The notes beneath the pieces are model-generated. The model searched no databases. It was not told where the DNA came from and saw nothing but the letters and a program-made list of their open reading frames with translations. Of a stretch of DNA of 64,000 bases, positions 1 to 9,154 are shown in pieces (the stretch's first letter is position 1; each line of letters begins with the position of its first letter). The stretch covers positions 124,001-188,000 of the forward strand of contig NZ_JACAQA010000019.1 of NCBI RefSeq assembly GCF_013385425.1, written 5' to 3'. The DNA is from Pseudomonas gingeri. Lineage in GTDB: Bacteria; Pseudomonadota; Gammaproteobacteria; Pseudomonadales; Pseudomonadaceae. The position numbers and the translations under genes are program-made.

Positions 1-1
1 C

Positions 2-679
2 CTGACGCCGTTCCTGCCGGGTCACGGCACCATGGAGCGCAAGGAAGGCGCGGTCTGCGCGGCGCCGTTCGGCAGCGCAAGCATCCTGCCGATCACCTGG
101 ATGTATATCCGCATGATGGGTGGCGAAGGCCTCAAGCGCGCCTCGCAGTTGGCGATCCTCAATGCCAACTACATCGCCCGGCGCCTGGAAGAGCACTACC
201 CGGTGCTCTACAGCGGCAGCAACGGCCTGGTGGCCCACGAGTGCATCCTCGACCTGCGTCCGTTGAAGGACAGCAGCGGCATCAGCGTCGATGACGTCGC
301 CAAGCGCCTGATCGACTTCGGTTTCCATGCCCCGACCATGTCGTTCCCGGTGGCCGGCACCCTGATGATCGAGCCGACCGAAAGCGAATCCAAGGAAGAA
401 CTGGACCGCTTCTGCGACGCCATGATCCACATCCGCGAAGAAATCCGCGCGGTGGAAAACGGCAGCCTGGACAAGGACGACAACCCGCTGAAGAACGCCC
501 CGCACACCGCGGCGGAAATCGTCGGCGAGTGGTTCCATCCGTACAGCCGCGAACAGGCGGTGTACCCGGTGGCGTCCTTGATCGAAGGCAAGTACTGGCC
601 GCCGGTGGGGCGTGTCGACAACGTGTTCGGCGACCGCAACCTGGTCTGCGCCTGCCCGTCGATCGAGAACTACGCTTAA
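2..679 (+). CDS. gcvP: Glycine dehydrogenase (P-protein), C-terminal part; 5' end outside window
   Basis: This is the last 225 residues of the PLP-dependent P-protein of the glycine cleavage system, which decarboxylates glycine and passes the aminomethyl group to the lipoyl arm of GcvH. The frame is already open at base 2 and reads LTPFLPGHG, then the conserved stretch with GAVCAAPFGSAS, ITWMYIRMMG and EPTESE, ending in a WPPVGRVDNVFGDRNL-type C-terminus typical of the family. The PLP lysine lies upstream of the window. sdaA and gcvT follow on the same strand, as in the gcvH2-gcvP2-(glyA2)-sdaA-gcvT2 cluster of pseudomonads; glyA is not between gcvP and sdaA here. Family assignment is secure. 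Confidence 0.96.
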   Translation: MTPFLPGHGTMERKEGAVCAAPFGSASILPITWMYIRMMGGEGLKRASQLAILNANYIARRLEEHYPVLYSGSNGLVAHECILDLRPLKDSSGISVDDVAKRLIDFGFHAPTMSFPVAGTLMIEPTESESKEELDRFCDAMIHIREEIRAVENGSLDKDDNPLKNAPHTAAEIVGEWFHPYSREQAVYPVASLIEGKYWPPVGRVDNVFGDRNLVCACPSIENYA

Positions 680-720
680 CCCGGTGTAAACATCCGGTTC
701 AGCGGTGCCTGCCCCGACGT

Positions 721-816
721 CTTCGCGGGCAAGCACCGCTCCCACAGGTTTTTCGTTTGTACAAAAGGTCCGGATTCAACCCGGATATTGTGGGAGCGGA
801 GCTTGCCCGCGAAGAG
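721..816. repeat. REP-type inverted pair between gcvP and sdaA
   Basis: Two imperfectly complementary arms, 721-747 (CTTCGCGGGCAAGC then GCTCCCACAGG) and 790-816 (TGTGGGAGCGGAGCTTGCCC then GCGAAGAGG), are separated by about 42 bases. This is the GCTCCCACA/CTTCGCGGGCAAGC class of Pseudomonas intergenic palindromes. A solitary half of the same type lies at 35081-35109. Confidence 0.85.
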
Positions 817-916
817 GCCCCTGAGGCCAGCAAAAACTTCGCGGTCAAACCCGCCCCTATAAGACACCTGACGTGCTTCCAAGCCGATAATTATTAGAAA
901 ACACCGGAGAACCCAC

Positions 917-2293
<1,377 letters not shown>

Positions 2294-2352
2294 CCCTCAT
2301 TCAAGGGGAGTGGTTCTGGCCATCCCCTCCACACCCCATTTAAGGAGCTGCA

Positions 2353-3477
2353 ATGTCCACCGAATCCCTGAAGCAAACCCCGCTGCACGCCCTGCACCTG
2401 CAACTCGGCGCGCGCATGGTGCCGTTCGCCGGCTACGACATGCCGGTGCAATACCCGTTGGGCGTGATGAAAGAACACCAGCACACCCGTGAAAAAGCCG
2501 GGCTGTTCGATGTCTCGCACATGGGCCAGATCCGCCTGGTCGGCGCCGCTGCCGCCAAGGCCCTGGAAGCCCTGGTACCGGTGGATATCATCGACCTGCC
2601 GGTGGGCATGCAGCGTTATGCGATGTTCACCAACGAAGCCGGTGGCATCCTCGATGACCTGATGGTCGCCAACCTGGGCAACGACGAACTGTTCCTGGTG
2701 GTCAACGCCGCCTGCAAGGAACAGGACCTGGCGCACCTGCAAAAACACCTGGGCCACCTGTGCGAAGTCCTGCCTCTGTTCGAAGAACGCGCCCTGCTCG
2801 CCCTGCAAGGCCCGGCCGCGGTCAGCGTCCTGGCGCGCCTGGCCCCTGAAGTGACAAAAATGACCTTTATGCAGTTCGCCAGCGTGCGCCTGCTGGGGGT
2901 GGACTGCTACGTCAGCCGCTCCGGCTACACCGGCGAAGACGGTTTCGAAATTTCCGTACCGGCTGCCAGCGCCGAAGCCCTGGCCCGCAGCCTGCTGGCC
3001 GAAACCGAAGTCGAGGCCATCGGCCTCGGCGCCCGCGATTCCCTGCGCCTGGAAGCCGGCCTGTGCCTGTACGGGCACGACATGAACAGCGAGACCACCC
3101 CGGTCGAGGCCAGCCTGCTCTGGGCGATCTCCAAGGTCCGCCGCATCGACGGTGCACGGGCCGGTGGTTTCCCCGGTGCCGAGACGGTTTTTGCCCAGCA
3201 GCAACAGGGTGTGTCACGCAAACGTGTAGGCCTGTTACCGCAGGAACGCACACCGGTGCGCGAAGGCGCGGAAATCGTCGACCAGGACGGCCAGGTGATT
3301 GGCAATGTCTGCAGCGGCGGCTTCGGTCCGACCCTCGGCGCGCCTCTGGCCATGGGCTATGTAGACAGCTCGCAGGCCACCCTGGACAGCGAAGTCTGGG
3401 CCATCGTGCGCGGCAAGCGCGTACCGCTCAAGGTGAGCAAAATGCCGTTTGTGCCACAGCGTTACTACAGGGGCTGA
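2353..3477 (+). CDS. gcvT: Aminomethyltransferase (glycine cleavage T-protein)
   Basis: Transfers the methylene group from aminomethyl-lipoyl-GcvH to tetrahydrofolate, releasing ammonia. The 374-residue product has GcvT landmarks in order: MVPFAGYDMPVQYP near the N-terminus, the LFDVSHMGQ motif at about residue 55, SRSGYTGEDGFEI near 195, and the C-terminal barrel domain with GNVCSGGFGPTLG. The start is set by TAAGGAGCTGCA immediately upstream. It is the last gene of the glycine/serine block; a strong hairpin with a T-run (3664-3721) lies 186 bases after its stop. The paralogue-like YgfZ at 11582 belongs to the same fold but lacks this context. Confidence 0.97.
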   Translation: MSTESLKQTPLHALHLQLGARMVPFAGYDMPVQYPLGVMKEHQHTREKAGLFDVSHMGQIRLVGAAAAKALEALVPVDIIDLPVGMQRYAMFTNEAGGILDDLMVANLGNDELFLVVNAACKEQDLAHLQKHLGHLCEVLPLFEERALLALQGPAAVSVLARLAPEVTKMTFMQFASVRLLGVDCYVSRSGYTGEDGFEISVPAASAEALARSLLAETEVEAIGLGARDSLRLEAGLCLYGHDMNSETTPVEASLLWAISKVRRIDGARAGGFPGAETVFAQQQQGVSRKRVGLLPQERTPVREGAEIVDQDGQVIGNVCSGGFGPTLGAPLAMGYVDSSQATLDSEVWAIVRGKRVPLKVSKMPFVPQRYYRG

Positions 3478-3903
3478 TACAGCGTCTTCAACAGGGGCCG
3501 ATACCCCTGTTGATACTTACAGTAACAACTAAGCCGACGTTGAAACAGTGCACTACCTTGTCACGCAACCGCCACAAAACAGTGCATATATGCGTCAATG
3601 AACTTGCGTTATAACAGTCTAAAATAAGCCCACCCACGTGGATGGCCAGCGACCGCCTGCAAGGCCCTGCAACCCCCCATAAACAGCCATAAACCTGGGG
3701 GTTTCGCAGGGCTTGTTTTTTCTCCCGGAGTTGGCGTAGAGTTTCTCCACTGTGTTTGCATGGGTCGCTTGGAATCGTGACCTGGGCAGTAGCCTGAAGT
3801 TTGCTACAACCCGTTCGACGCCTCTTACTTTCCTGCAACCCAGCCCAGTACTCTTTCATATGAAAGGGACTGTCATTAATTTTAGCGTCAAGGAAATAAG
3901 AAA
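3478..3903. other. 426-base gene-free region: terminator and cold-shock leader
   Basis: No convincing coding frame. It holds the hairpin at 3664-3721 and, downstream, about 180 bases that probably contain the promoter and long untranslated leader usual for CspA-type genes. The last stretch (3855-3903) is A+T-rich with AAGGAAATAAGAAA just before the ATG at 3904. Confidence 0.6.
3664..3721 (+). terminator. Strong rho-independent terminator-like hairpin between gcvT and the cold-shock gene
   Basis: Arms GCCCTGCAACCCCC (3664-3677) and GGGGGTTTCGCAGGGC (3697-3712) pair with a small bulge and are followed by TTGTTTTTT. It may end the gcv operon transcript or a short RNA starting near 3600. It also sits about 180 bases before the csp start, so it could act in the 5' leader if that transcript begins upstream of it. 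Confidence 0.75.
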
Positions 3904-4116
3904 ATGTCCCAACGTCAGAGCGGTACCGTCAAGTGGTTTAACGACGAGAAAGGTTTTGGTTTTATCACTCCAGAAAGCGGTCCGGATCTGTTCGTCCATT
4001 TCCGCGCTATTCAGGGCAACGGCTTCAAGAGCCTGAAAGAAGGCCAGAAAGTGACCTTCGTCGCCGTGCAGGGCCAGAAAGGCATGCAGGCTGATGAAGT
4101 GCAAGCGGAAGCCTGA
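3904..4116 (+). CDS. Cold-shock domain protein, CspA family
   Basis: A 70-residue single-domain CSD protein expected to bind single-stranded RNA/DNA and melt mRNA structure. RNP1 (KGFGFITPESG) and RNP2 (LFVHF) motifs are both present, and the length is standard. AAGGAA precedes the ATG. It is an independent unit, with a leader upstream and a terminator at 4145-4178. A second, very similar copy lies at 45277-45486. Which of the several Pseudomonas csp paralogues this is cannot be decided from sequence alone. Confidence 0.95.
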   Translation: MSQRQSGTVKWFNDEKGFGFITPESGPDLFVHFRAIQGNGFKSLKEGQKVTFVAVQGQKGMQADEVQAEA

Positions 4117-4144
4117 TCCCCAGGGAGCCCGTTTTCTTGCAATG

Positions 4145-4178
4145 AAAAGCCCCTGATATTGATATCAGGGGCTTTTTT
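4145..4178 (+). terminator. Rho-independent terminator of the cold-shock gene
   Basis: AAAAGCCCCTGATA-TTGA-TATCAGGGGCTTTTTT: a perfect GC-rich stem with A-run and T-run, 29 bases after the csp stop. Confidence 0.93.
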
Positions 4179-4231
4179 ATGGGCGCAATTTCGTAAACTG
4201 GCTTTTTTCAGTCCTCACGGAGAGAGCCACC

Positions 4232-4717
4232 ATGTCAAAACACGTGCTGAGCCCCCAGGGTGATTTCCCCGCCGCCGGCCTGGGCCGTCGCCTGGCCGCG
4301 ATGTTCTATGATTTCCTGCTGTGCACCGCGCTGCTGATCGTCACTGCTTTTATCTACAAGCTGGTGCAGATGGCAATCGTCGGCGAGCAGCAACTGCGCA
4401 AGCTCTCCGATGCCGGGGCACTGGACGGCGATCCGCTGCTGTCGACGATTCTGCTGTTCGTACTGTTCGGCTTCTTCGCCAAGTTCTGGACCTACAAGGG
4501 CCAGACCCTGGGCATGCAGGTCTGGGGAGTCCGCGTACAGAACGTCGACGGTACGGCCATCAGTCTCTGGCAGGCGCTGCTGCGCTTTATCGTATCGATT
4601 GCTTCCTGGATCTTCGGCCTGGGTTTCCTCTGGTCGCTGGTCGACAAGCAGAAGCGCAGCTGGCACGACATCTACTCCAACAGCCAGTTGGTCCGCCTGC
4701 CCAAACCTTCCAAGTAA
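4232..4717 (+). CDS. RDD-family membrane protein
   Basis: A 161-residue inner-membrane protein of unknown function with the RDD fold. The Arg of the first motif lies in LGRRLAAMFYDFLL (about residues 15-28) together with the first Asp, there are three hydrophobic segments (about 24-48, 70-90, 112-135), and the KGQTLGMQVWGVRVQ segment links helices 2 and 3. GGAGAG lies seven bases before the ATG. It stands alone between two terminators. Some RDD proteins have been linked to ion transport, but nothing here specifies a substrate. Confidence 0.88.
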   Translation: MSKHVLSPQGDFPAAGLGRRLAAMFYDFLLCTALLIVTAFIYKLVQMAIVGEQQLRKLSDAGALDGDPLLSTILLFVLFGFFAKFWTYKGQTLGMQVWGVRVQNVDGTAISLWQALLRFIVSIASWIFGLGFLWSLVDKQKRSWHDIYSNSQLVRLPKPSK

Positions 4718-4725
4718 ACCGGCGC

Positions 4726-4758
4726 AAAAAAGCCCGCCTGTTTCGAGGCGGGCTTTTT
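4726..4758. terminator. Bidirectional terminator between RDD gene and mucD
   Basis: AAAAAAGCCCGCCT-GTTTCG-AGGCGGGCTTTTT, a symmetric stem with A-run and T-run between converging genes, so it can serve both. Confidence 0.92.
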
Positions 4759-4780
4759 CATACAGCGACTTCAGTCGGGC

Positions 4781-6214
4781 TTATTCAGCCAATTTGAAGG
4801 TAATGAAGCTGGCACGTCCCTGACGCAGTACGCGCATGGACACCGAACGATTCTTCGGCAGGGCCTTGGCAATGTCGGTGAACTGCGCCGCGCTAGTGAT
4901 CGCCTGGTTGTTCAGGTGGGTGATCACATCGCCCGGTTGCAGGCCGATCAAGGCTGCGGGACCGTCCTGGACATCCTTGATGACCACGCCCCCCTTGAGG
5001 TCGTTGTCTTTCTTCTGCTCATCGCTCAGCTCGACCACGGAAATCCCCAGGCGGTTGCTGCTGCGCTCGGCACCGTTGGCCTTGGCGAGATCCATTTCCT
5101 TGCCTTCGTCCGGAATCGCACCGACCGTCAGGTCCACGGTCTTGCGCTTGCCTTCACGAATCACTTCCAGGGATGCCTTGTCACCGGCCTTCAACGCGCC
5201 GACCAGATGCGGCAGGTCAGCCGACAGCTCGATCGGCTGGCCGTTCAGGCTGAGGATCACGTCACCGACCTGCAGGCCACCCTTGGCCGCCGGACCACCG
5301 TCCTGCACCTGGGCGACCAGGGCACCGGCAGGCTTGTCCAGGCCGAACGACTCGGCCAGGTCCTTGTTGACCTCCTGGATCACCACGCCCAACCAGCCAC
5401 GGCTGACCTTGCCACCGGCCTTCAGTTGGTCGGAGACGTCCATGGCCACGTCGATCGGGATCGCGAAGGAAACCCCCATGAAACCACCGGAGCGGGTATA
5501 GATCTGCGAGTTGATCCCGACCACTTCACCGTCAAGGTTGAACAGCGGGCCACCGGAGTTACCCGGGTTGATCGGCACGTCGGTCTGGATGAACGGGACA
5601 TAGTTCTCGTTCGGCAGACTGCGGCCCACGGCGCTGACGATGCCCTGGGTCACGGTATGGTCAAAGCCAAACGGCGAACCGATGGCCACCACCCACTGAC
5701 CGGCCTTCAGGTCCTTGGACTTGCCGAGCTTGAGGGTCGGCAGGTCCTTGCCGTCGATCTTCAACAGCGCCACGTCGGAACGTGGGTCGGTGCCCACCAG
5801 CTTGGCCTTGAGTTCACTGCGATCGGCCAGGCGTACCACGATCTCGTCGGCATCGGCGACCACATGGTTGTTGGTCAGGATGTAGCCGTCCTTGGAGATG
5901 ATGAAGCCCGATCCCAGGGACTGGGCTTCACGCTGGCGACCGCCGCCACCGCCACCACCTTTCGGACTGCGCGGCTGCGGGAAACCGCGGAAGAATTGCT
6001 GGATTTCCGGCGGCAGGCCTTCGAGCCCCTGCATGTCGGAAACCTTGCGATCCGGCAGTTTCTGGGTGGTGCTGATATTGACCACCGCCGGCGAAGCCTG
6101 CTCCACCAGTTTGGTGAAGTCGGGCAAGTCAGCGGCCTGGGCGGTCATCGCCTGGCCGAGCACCAGGACGGTGGCGACAATGGACAGATAAGACTTCAAG
6201 CGTGGTATCGACAT
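4781..6214 (-). CDS. mucD: Periplasmic serine endoprotease MucD (DegP/HtrA family)
   Basis: Periplasmic chaperone-protease that degrades misfolded envelope proteins and dampens AlgU activation. The 477-residue protein has a signal peptide (cleavage about after AQA, residue 27), a trypsin-like domain with catalytic H117 (TNNHVV), D147 (RSDVAL) and S220 (PGNSGGPL), a poly-Gly loop at 86-92, and two PDZ domains (about 255-355 and 375-470). I chose the ATG at 6214 because GGGAG lies six bases upstream and the signal peptide starts there; an in-frame start eight codons earlier is less likely. It ends the algU-mucA-mucB-mucD unit; mucC is not present in the 206 bases before it. Confidence 0.96.
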   Translation of the reverse strand: MSIPRLKSYLSIVATVLVLGQAMTAQAADLPDFTKLVEQASPAVVNISTTQKLPDRKVSDMQGLEGLPPEIQQFFRGFPQPRSPKGGGGGGGRQREAQSLGSGFIISKDGYILTNNHVVADADEIVVRLADRSELKAKLVGTDPRSDVALLKIDGKDLPTLKLGKSKDLKAGQWVVAIGSPFGFDHTVTQGIVSAVGRSLPNENYVPFIQTDVPINPGNSGGPLFNLDGEVVGINSQIYTRSGGFMGVSFAIPIDVAMDVSDQLKAGGKVSRGWLGVVIQEVNKDLAESFGLDKPAGALVAQVQDGGPAAKGGLQVGDVILSLNGQPIELSADLPHLVGALKAGDKASLEVIREGKRKTVDLTVGAIPDEGKEMDLAKANGAERSSNRLGISVVELSDEQKKDNDLKGGVVIKDVQDGPAALIGLQPGDVITHLNNQAITSAAQFTDIAKALPKNRSVSMRVLRQGRASFITFKLAE

Positions 6215-6420
6215 ATGGCTCCCGTGAACAACGAGCATGATTAAGCGATAGGCCCTTGCAAGCCCCAGGCATGAAACGCCGGGACTTTCGGACCGGAAAC
6301 AGCAAACAAGGCCAGAGTTGAGGGGCTCTGACCTATAGGAAAATTCAGGGATATTTGCAAATGAATTTGATCACCAAACATTTCCGCACTAGCCTCCCAC
6401 AGCCCCCATGATTCAGCAGC

Positions 6421-7398
6421 TCACTGCTTGGCCTGCGCATTGCCGGAACGCATGGACAGTGCAATCCGTTCGGCCGTACCGATGGGAATCTCCCCCACCA
6501 CCGTGACCATGATGTCGCCGCTCGGCGTGGTCAGGTGTCGCGACACCGCGACCGTCGGCCCCAACTGGGCCCGGGCGTCGGTTACCGTGGCACCGTTGAG
6601 GGGCTCAAGGAACACCGAAAAACGCGACAGACCGTCGTCATACATCAAGCTGCTGACCTCGACCTTGGTGGCCGGGTCGACCCGCGCCGTGCTGCTGACC
6701 AGTTCGAAACCCGGCGGCAGCCAGTCCGAATGCCACAACTGGGCCACCGCTGCTCCCAGTGCCTGCACCTTGGGCTGGGCCTGGTTGGTCAACAGGACCA
6801 CCGGCTTGCACTCGGCACTCGGCTGTACCTGGCTTTCCTCGGGAGGCTGGGTGGTATTCAATTCGGTGAACTGGAAACGCTCCAGCAACTGCCCCTTGTC
6901 ATTGAGCAACAATGACTTCAAGGGCAAGCCGGTCTCACGATCCAGATGCAGTTCAAAACCATAACGATGCTGGTCACGCGGCGTCAGCGAGACCACCACG
7001 GCGGCACGACCGGCCACCCGCGACTTGCCGACGACAGTGATGTCGTACCAGGTCTTGAGGGTCTGGGTGTCCAGGGAGCGGGTATGGGAATCGGGCATAT
7101 CGCCGAGCCCCGCCACCAGCGCACCACTGACGCACTGGGTATGACCATCGACGCGAACAACCTCTTGTGCCGAGCCATCGAGCTGGATCAGACGCTCACG
7201 AACCTTGCCATCGCGCACCAGGTGCCAGATGCCATGGGTAGAAAAACTACCGTTGCGCTCGTAGACGAAAGTGCCCTGAAAGCTTTGCTGCTGCTCGGCT
7301 TGCCCAAGACGGTTCAACCAGTCCTGGGCCTCATCGGCCTGGGCTGGAAGAACCCACCAGCCACTGAGCACCAGCGTTAGAAGAGGTAGCGCGCGCAT
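6421..7398 (-). CDS. mucB: Periplasmic AlgU-pathway regulator MucB (RseB family)
   Basis: Periplasmic sensor that binds the periplasmic part of anti-sigma factor MucA and protects it from regulated proteolysis. The 325-residue protein has a signal peptide (MRALPLLTLVLSGWWVLPAQA), a large LolA-like lipid-binding N-terminal domain with FQGTFVYERNG near residue 40, and a smaller C-terminal domain ending in SGNAQAKQ. Length matches RseB/MucB. It begins eight bases after mucA, consistent with co-translation. In P. aeruginosa mucC follows; here the next gene is mucD. Confidence 0.95.
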   Translation of the reverse strand: MRALPLLTLVLSGWWVLPAQADEAQDWLNRLGQAEQQQSFQGTFVYERNGSFSTHGIWHLVRDGKVRERLIQLDGSAQEVVRVDGHTQCVSGALVAGLGDMPDSHTRSLDTQTLKTWYDITVVGKSRVAGRAAVVVSLTPRDQHRYGFELHLDRETGLPLKSLLLNDKGQLLERFQFTELNTTQPPEESQVQPSAECKPVVLLTNQAQPKVQALGAAVAQLWHSDWLPPGFELVSSTARVDPATKVEVSSLMYDDGLSRFSVFLEPLNGATVTDARAQLGPTVAVSRHLTTPSGDIMVTVVGEIPIGTAERIALSMRSGNAQAKQ

Positions 7399-7406
7399 GA
7401 TCCTCC

Positions 7407-8000
7407 TTAACGGTTTTCCAAGCTGGCGGCACGGGCGTAGGGCAGAGCACTTTCAGAGCCCTTGAGTGCGGCCTGTTGCGCATGCTGGCGCAGATAGCCT
7501 GGCAAACGCTGATCGTGCCAGCCGGACTGGCCTTGCTGCAGCACGCCGTTGGCCATCGGGCCGGTCGACTGGTCGCTGCTTTCAGTGTAGCCGGCCAGCA
7601 CCGCCGGGCCTTTGGCCGTAGGGGCAACCAAGCCTGGCTGGTTCGATTGCTGGGCCAGTTGGGCACCGACAATGTCATCCTGGTTGTACAGACGCACACC
7701 GGCCAGTACGGCCAGGGTGACCGAGGCCGCGACGGCCAGGCGACCGAGGGTACGCCACGGACCGCGAGTGTTTTTAGCCGGGACTTCTCCGCCGGCCAGG
7801 GCCGCGGAAACGGCCGAGGCCAGGTCCAGGCGCGGGTCCAACAGTTCCTTGTGCATCACTGCCCGGGCGATTTGGTAACGAGACCAGGTGGCACGGGTCT
7901 CGGCATCGTCAAGGGCATTGAGCACCCGACGCAATTCCAGTTCGTCCGCTTCGTTATCCATCACCGCGGACAGCGATTCCTGCAGGGCTTCACGACTCAT
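7407..8000 (-). CDS. mucA: Anti-sigma factor MucA
   Basis: Single-pass inner-membrane anti-sigma factor that sequesters AlgU. The 197-residue protein starts MSREALQESLSAVMDNEADE (RseA-type N-terminal sigma-binding domain, residues 1 to about 78), has one transmembrane helix at about 86-105, and a periplasmic tail of about 90 residues. P. aeruginosa MucA is 194 residues, so it appears full-length and not of the truncated mucoid type. The start at 8000 follows AGGAACC; a longer open frame upstream overlaps algU and is not used. It lies 31 bases behind algU. Confidence 0.96.
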   Translation of the reverse strand: MSREALQESLSAVMDNEADELELRRVLNALDDAETRATWSRYQIARAVMHKELLDPRLDLASAVSAALAGGEVPAKNTRGPWRTLGRLAVAASVTLAVLAGVRLYNQDDIVGAQLAQQSNQPGLVAPTAKGPAVLAGYTESSDQSTGPMANGVLQQGQSGWHDQRLPGYLRQHAQQAALKGSESALPYARAASLENR

Positions 8001-8031
8001 GGCGGTTCCTCTCTTGGCTGTCGCCGCTGTC

Positions 8032-8613
8032 TCAGGTTTCCTGCAACAACGGCTGCAGGGCTTTATCGATGGCCTCCCGAGCGCGGAAAATCCGGGAGCG
8101 CACGGTGCCCACCGGACACTGCATGACGGCTGCAATGTCCTCATAACTCAGACCGTCGAATTCACGTAAAGTTAAAGCCGTACGCAAATCTTCTGGCAAT
8201 TGCTGGATGGTCCGATGGACGGTGCCTTCGATCTCATCCCGCAACAATGCACGCTCCGGCGACTCGAGGTCCTTGAGGCCATGATCGCCGTCGTAGAACT
8301 CCGCGTCCTCTGAACTCACATCGCTGTCCGGTGGCCTGCGACCGCGGGACACCAGGTAGTTCTTCGCCGTGTTGATGGCGATGCGGTAGAGCCAGGTGTA
8401 AAAAGCACTGTCACCGCGAAAATTGCCCAATGCACGGTAGGCTTTGATAAAGGCTTCCTGTGCAACGTCCTGGGCTTCATGGGTGTCGTGCACGAATCGC
8501 ACGATCAACCCGAGAATTTTGTGCTGATACTTCAGCACCAGCAGATCAAATGCCCGCTTGTCGCCGCGTTGAACGCGCTCGACCAGCTGCTGATCCTCTT
8601 CCTGGGTTAGCAT
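8032..8613 (-). CDS. algU: RNA polymerase sigma factor AlgU (RpoE/sigma-22)
   Basis: ECF sigma factor controlling the envelope-stress regulon and alginate genes. The 193-residue protein begins MLTQEEDQQLVERVQRGDKR, identical in length to P. aeruginosa AlgU. Region 2 contains DVAQEAFIKAYRALGNFRG (-10 recognition and melting) and region 4 contains GLSYEDIAAVMQCPVGTVRS (-35 HTH). An in-frame ATG two codons earlier exists, but the MLTQ start follows GGAGTG better. It heads the algU-mucA-mucB-mucD operon and has an AlgU-type promoter (8673-8699) about 60 bases upstream, indicating autoregulation. Confidence 0.98.
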   Translation of the reverse strand: MLTQEEDQQLVERVQRGDKRAFDLLVLKYQHKILGLIVRFVHDTHEAQDVAQEAFIKAYRALGNFRGDSAFYTWLYRIAINTAKNYLVSRGRRPPDSDVSSEDAEFYDGDHGLKDLESPERALLRDEIEGTVHRTIQQLPEDLRTALTLREFDGLSYEDIAAVMQCPVGTVRSRIFRAREAIDKALQPLLQET

Positions 8614-9154
8614 GAACACTCCTCATAGGACCTGAAGGAGGCGTGCATCGCGAATTGACCAGGCTTGCAAACATAGACTCGGGCTTCTGGCAAAAGTTCT
8701 CCCCCTTCAAGCAAGTTTCCTGTGGCCCGCCGAACGGACACACACGAAAAACGCAGCACGGCCAGCGCCGACTGCGTGAATAATCTGGTCGTCGAATCTG
8801 CTTGCGAAGGCCGTCTCAGGCACCTCGCATAAAGCCGACGCTGTCCCCTTCTTTCAGGCACCCCGCATGGGAGCCCGGAGCCCCGTAAAAGTTCCCGGAA
8901 CCCCCTGCGAGTAATGGCATTGTAATGGCTGTGCTGACCACGGCTGCCTGAGCCTTGGTTATAGCTGAAAAATCATTGCCTTACCCTGCAAAAGCGCATG
9001 CATGGCGGCATGGACTGGCGCACACTCAGCGCCCACAGCCCTTTCACAATGCCACAAAGGCCCGGCTATTGTGCCGCTCCCCCCAGCCATATACTAGTGG
9101 GCTGTCGGGCGGGGCCCGGCAACTGCCCCCGGGCGCTTTTTTCGGATGTTTCTG
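8614..9154. other. 540-base divergent control region between algU and nadB
   Basis: Contains the algU promoter at 8673-8699 and presumably the nadB promoter on the plus strand. No coding frame looks real. 8860-8960 has short direct G/C-rich runs but no hairpin with a T-run. Confidence 0.6.
8673..8699 (-). promoter_or_regulatory. AlgU-dependent (sigma-22) autoregulatory promoter of algU
   Basis: On the minus strand the sequence reads GAACTT, 16 bases, TCTAT. The -35 element (complement of 8694-8699) is an exact match to the GAACTT of AlgU promoters, with a near-consensus -10 (TCTGA-type) at the right spacing. It ends about 60 bases from the algU ATG. Confidence 0.78.

Noticed and set aside
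679..916. Glycine riboswitch upstream of sdaA
   Set aside because: The interval is occupied by a REP pair; no tandem glycine aptamer-like structure is seen.
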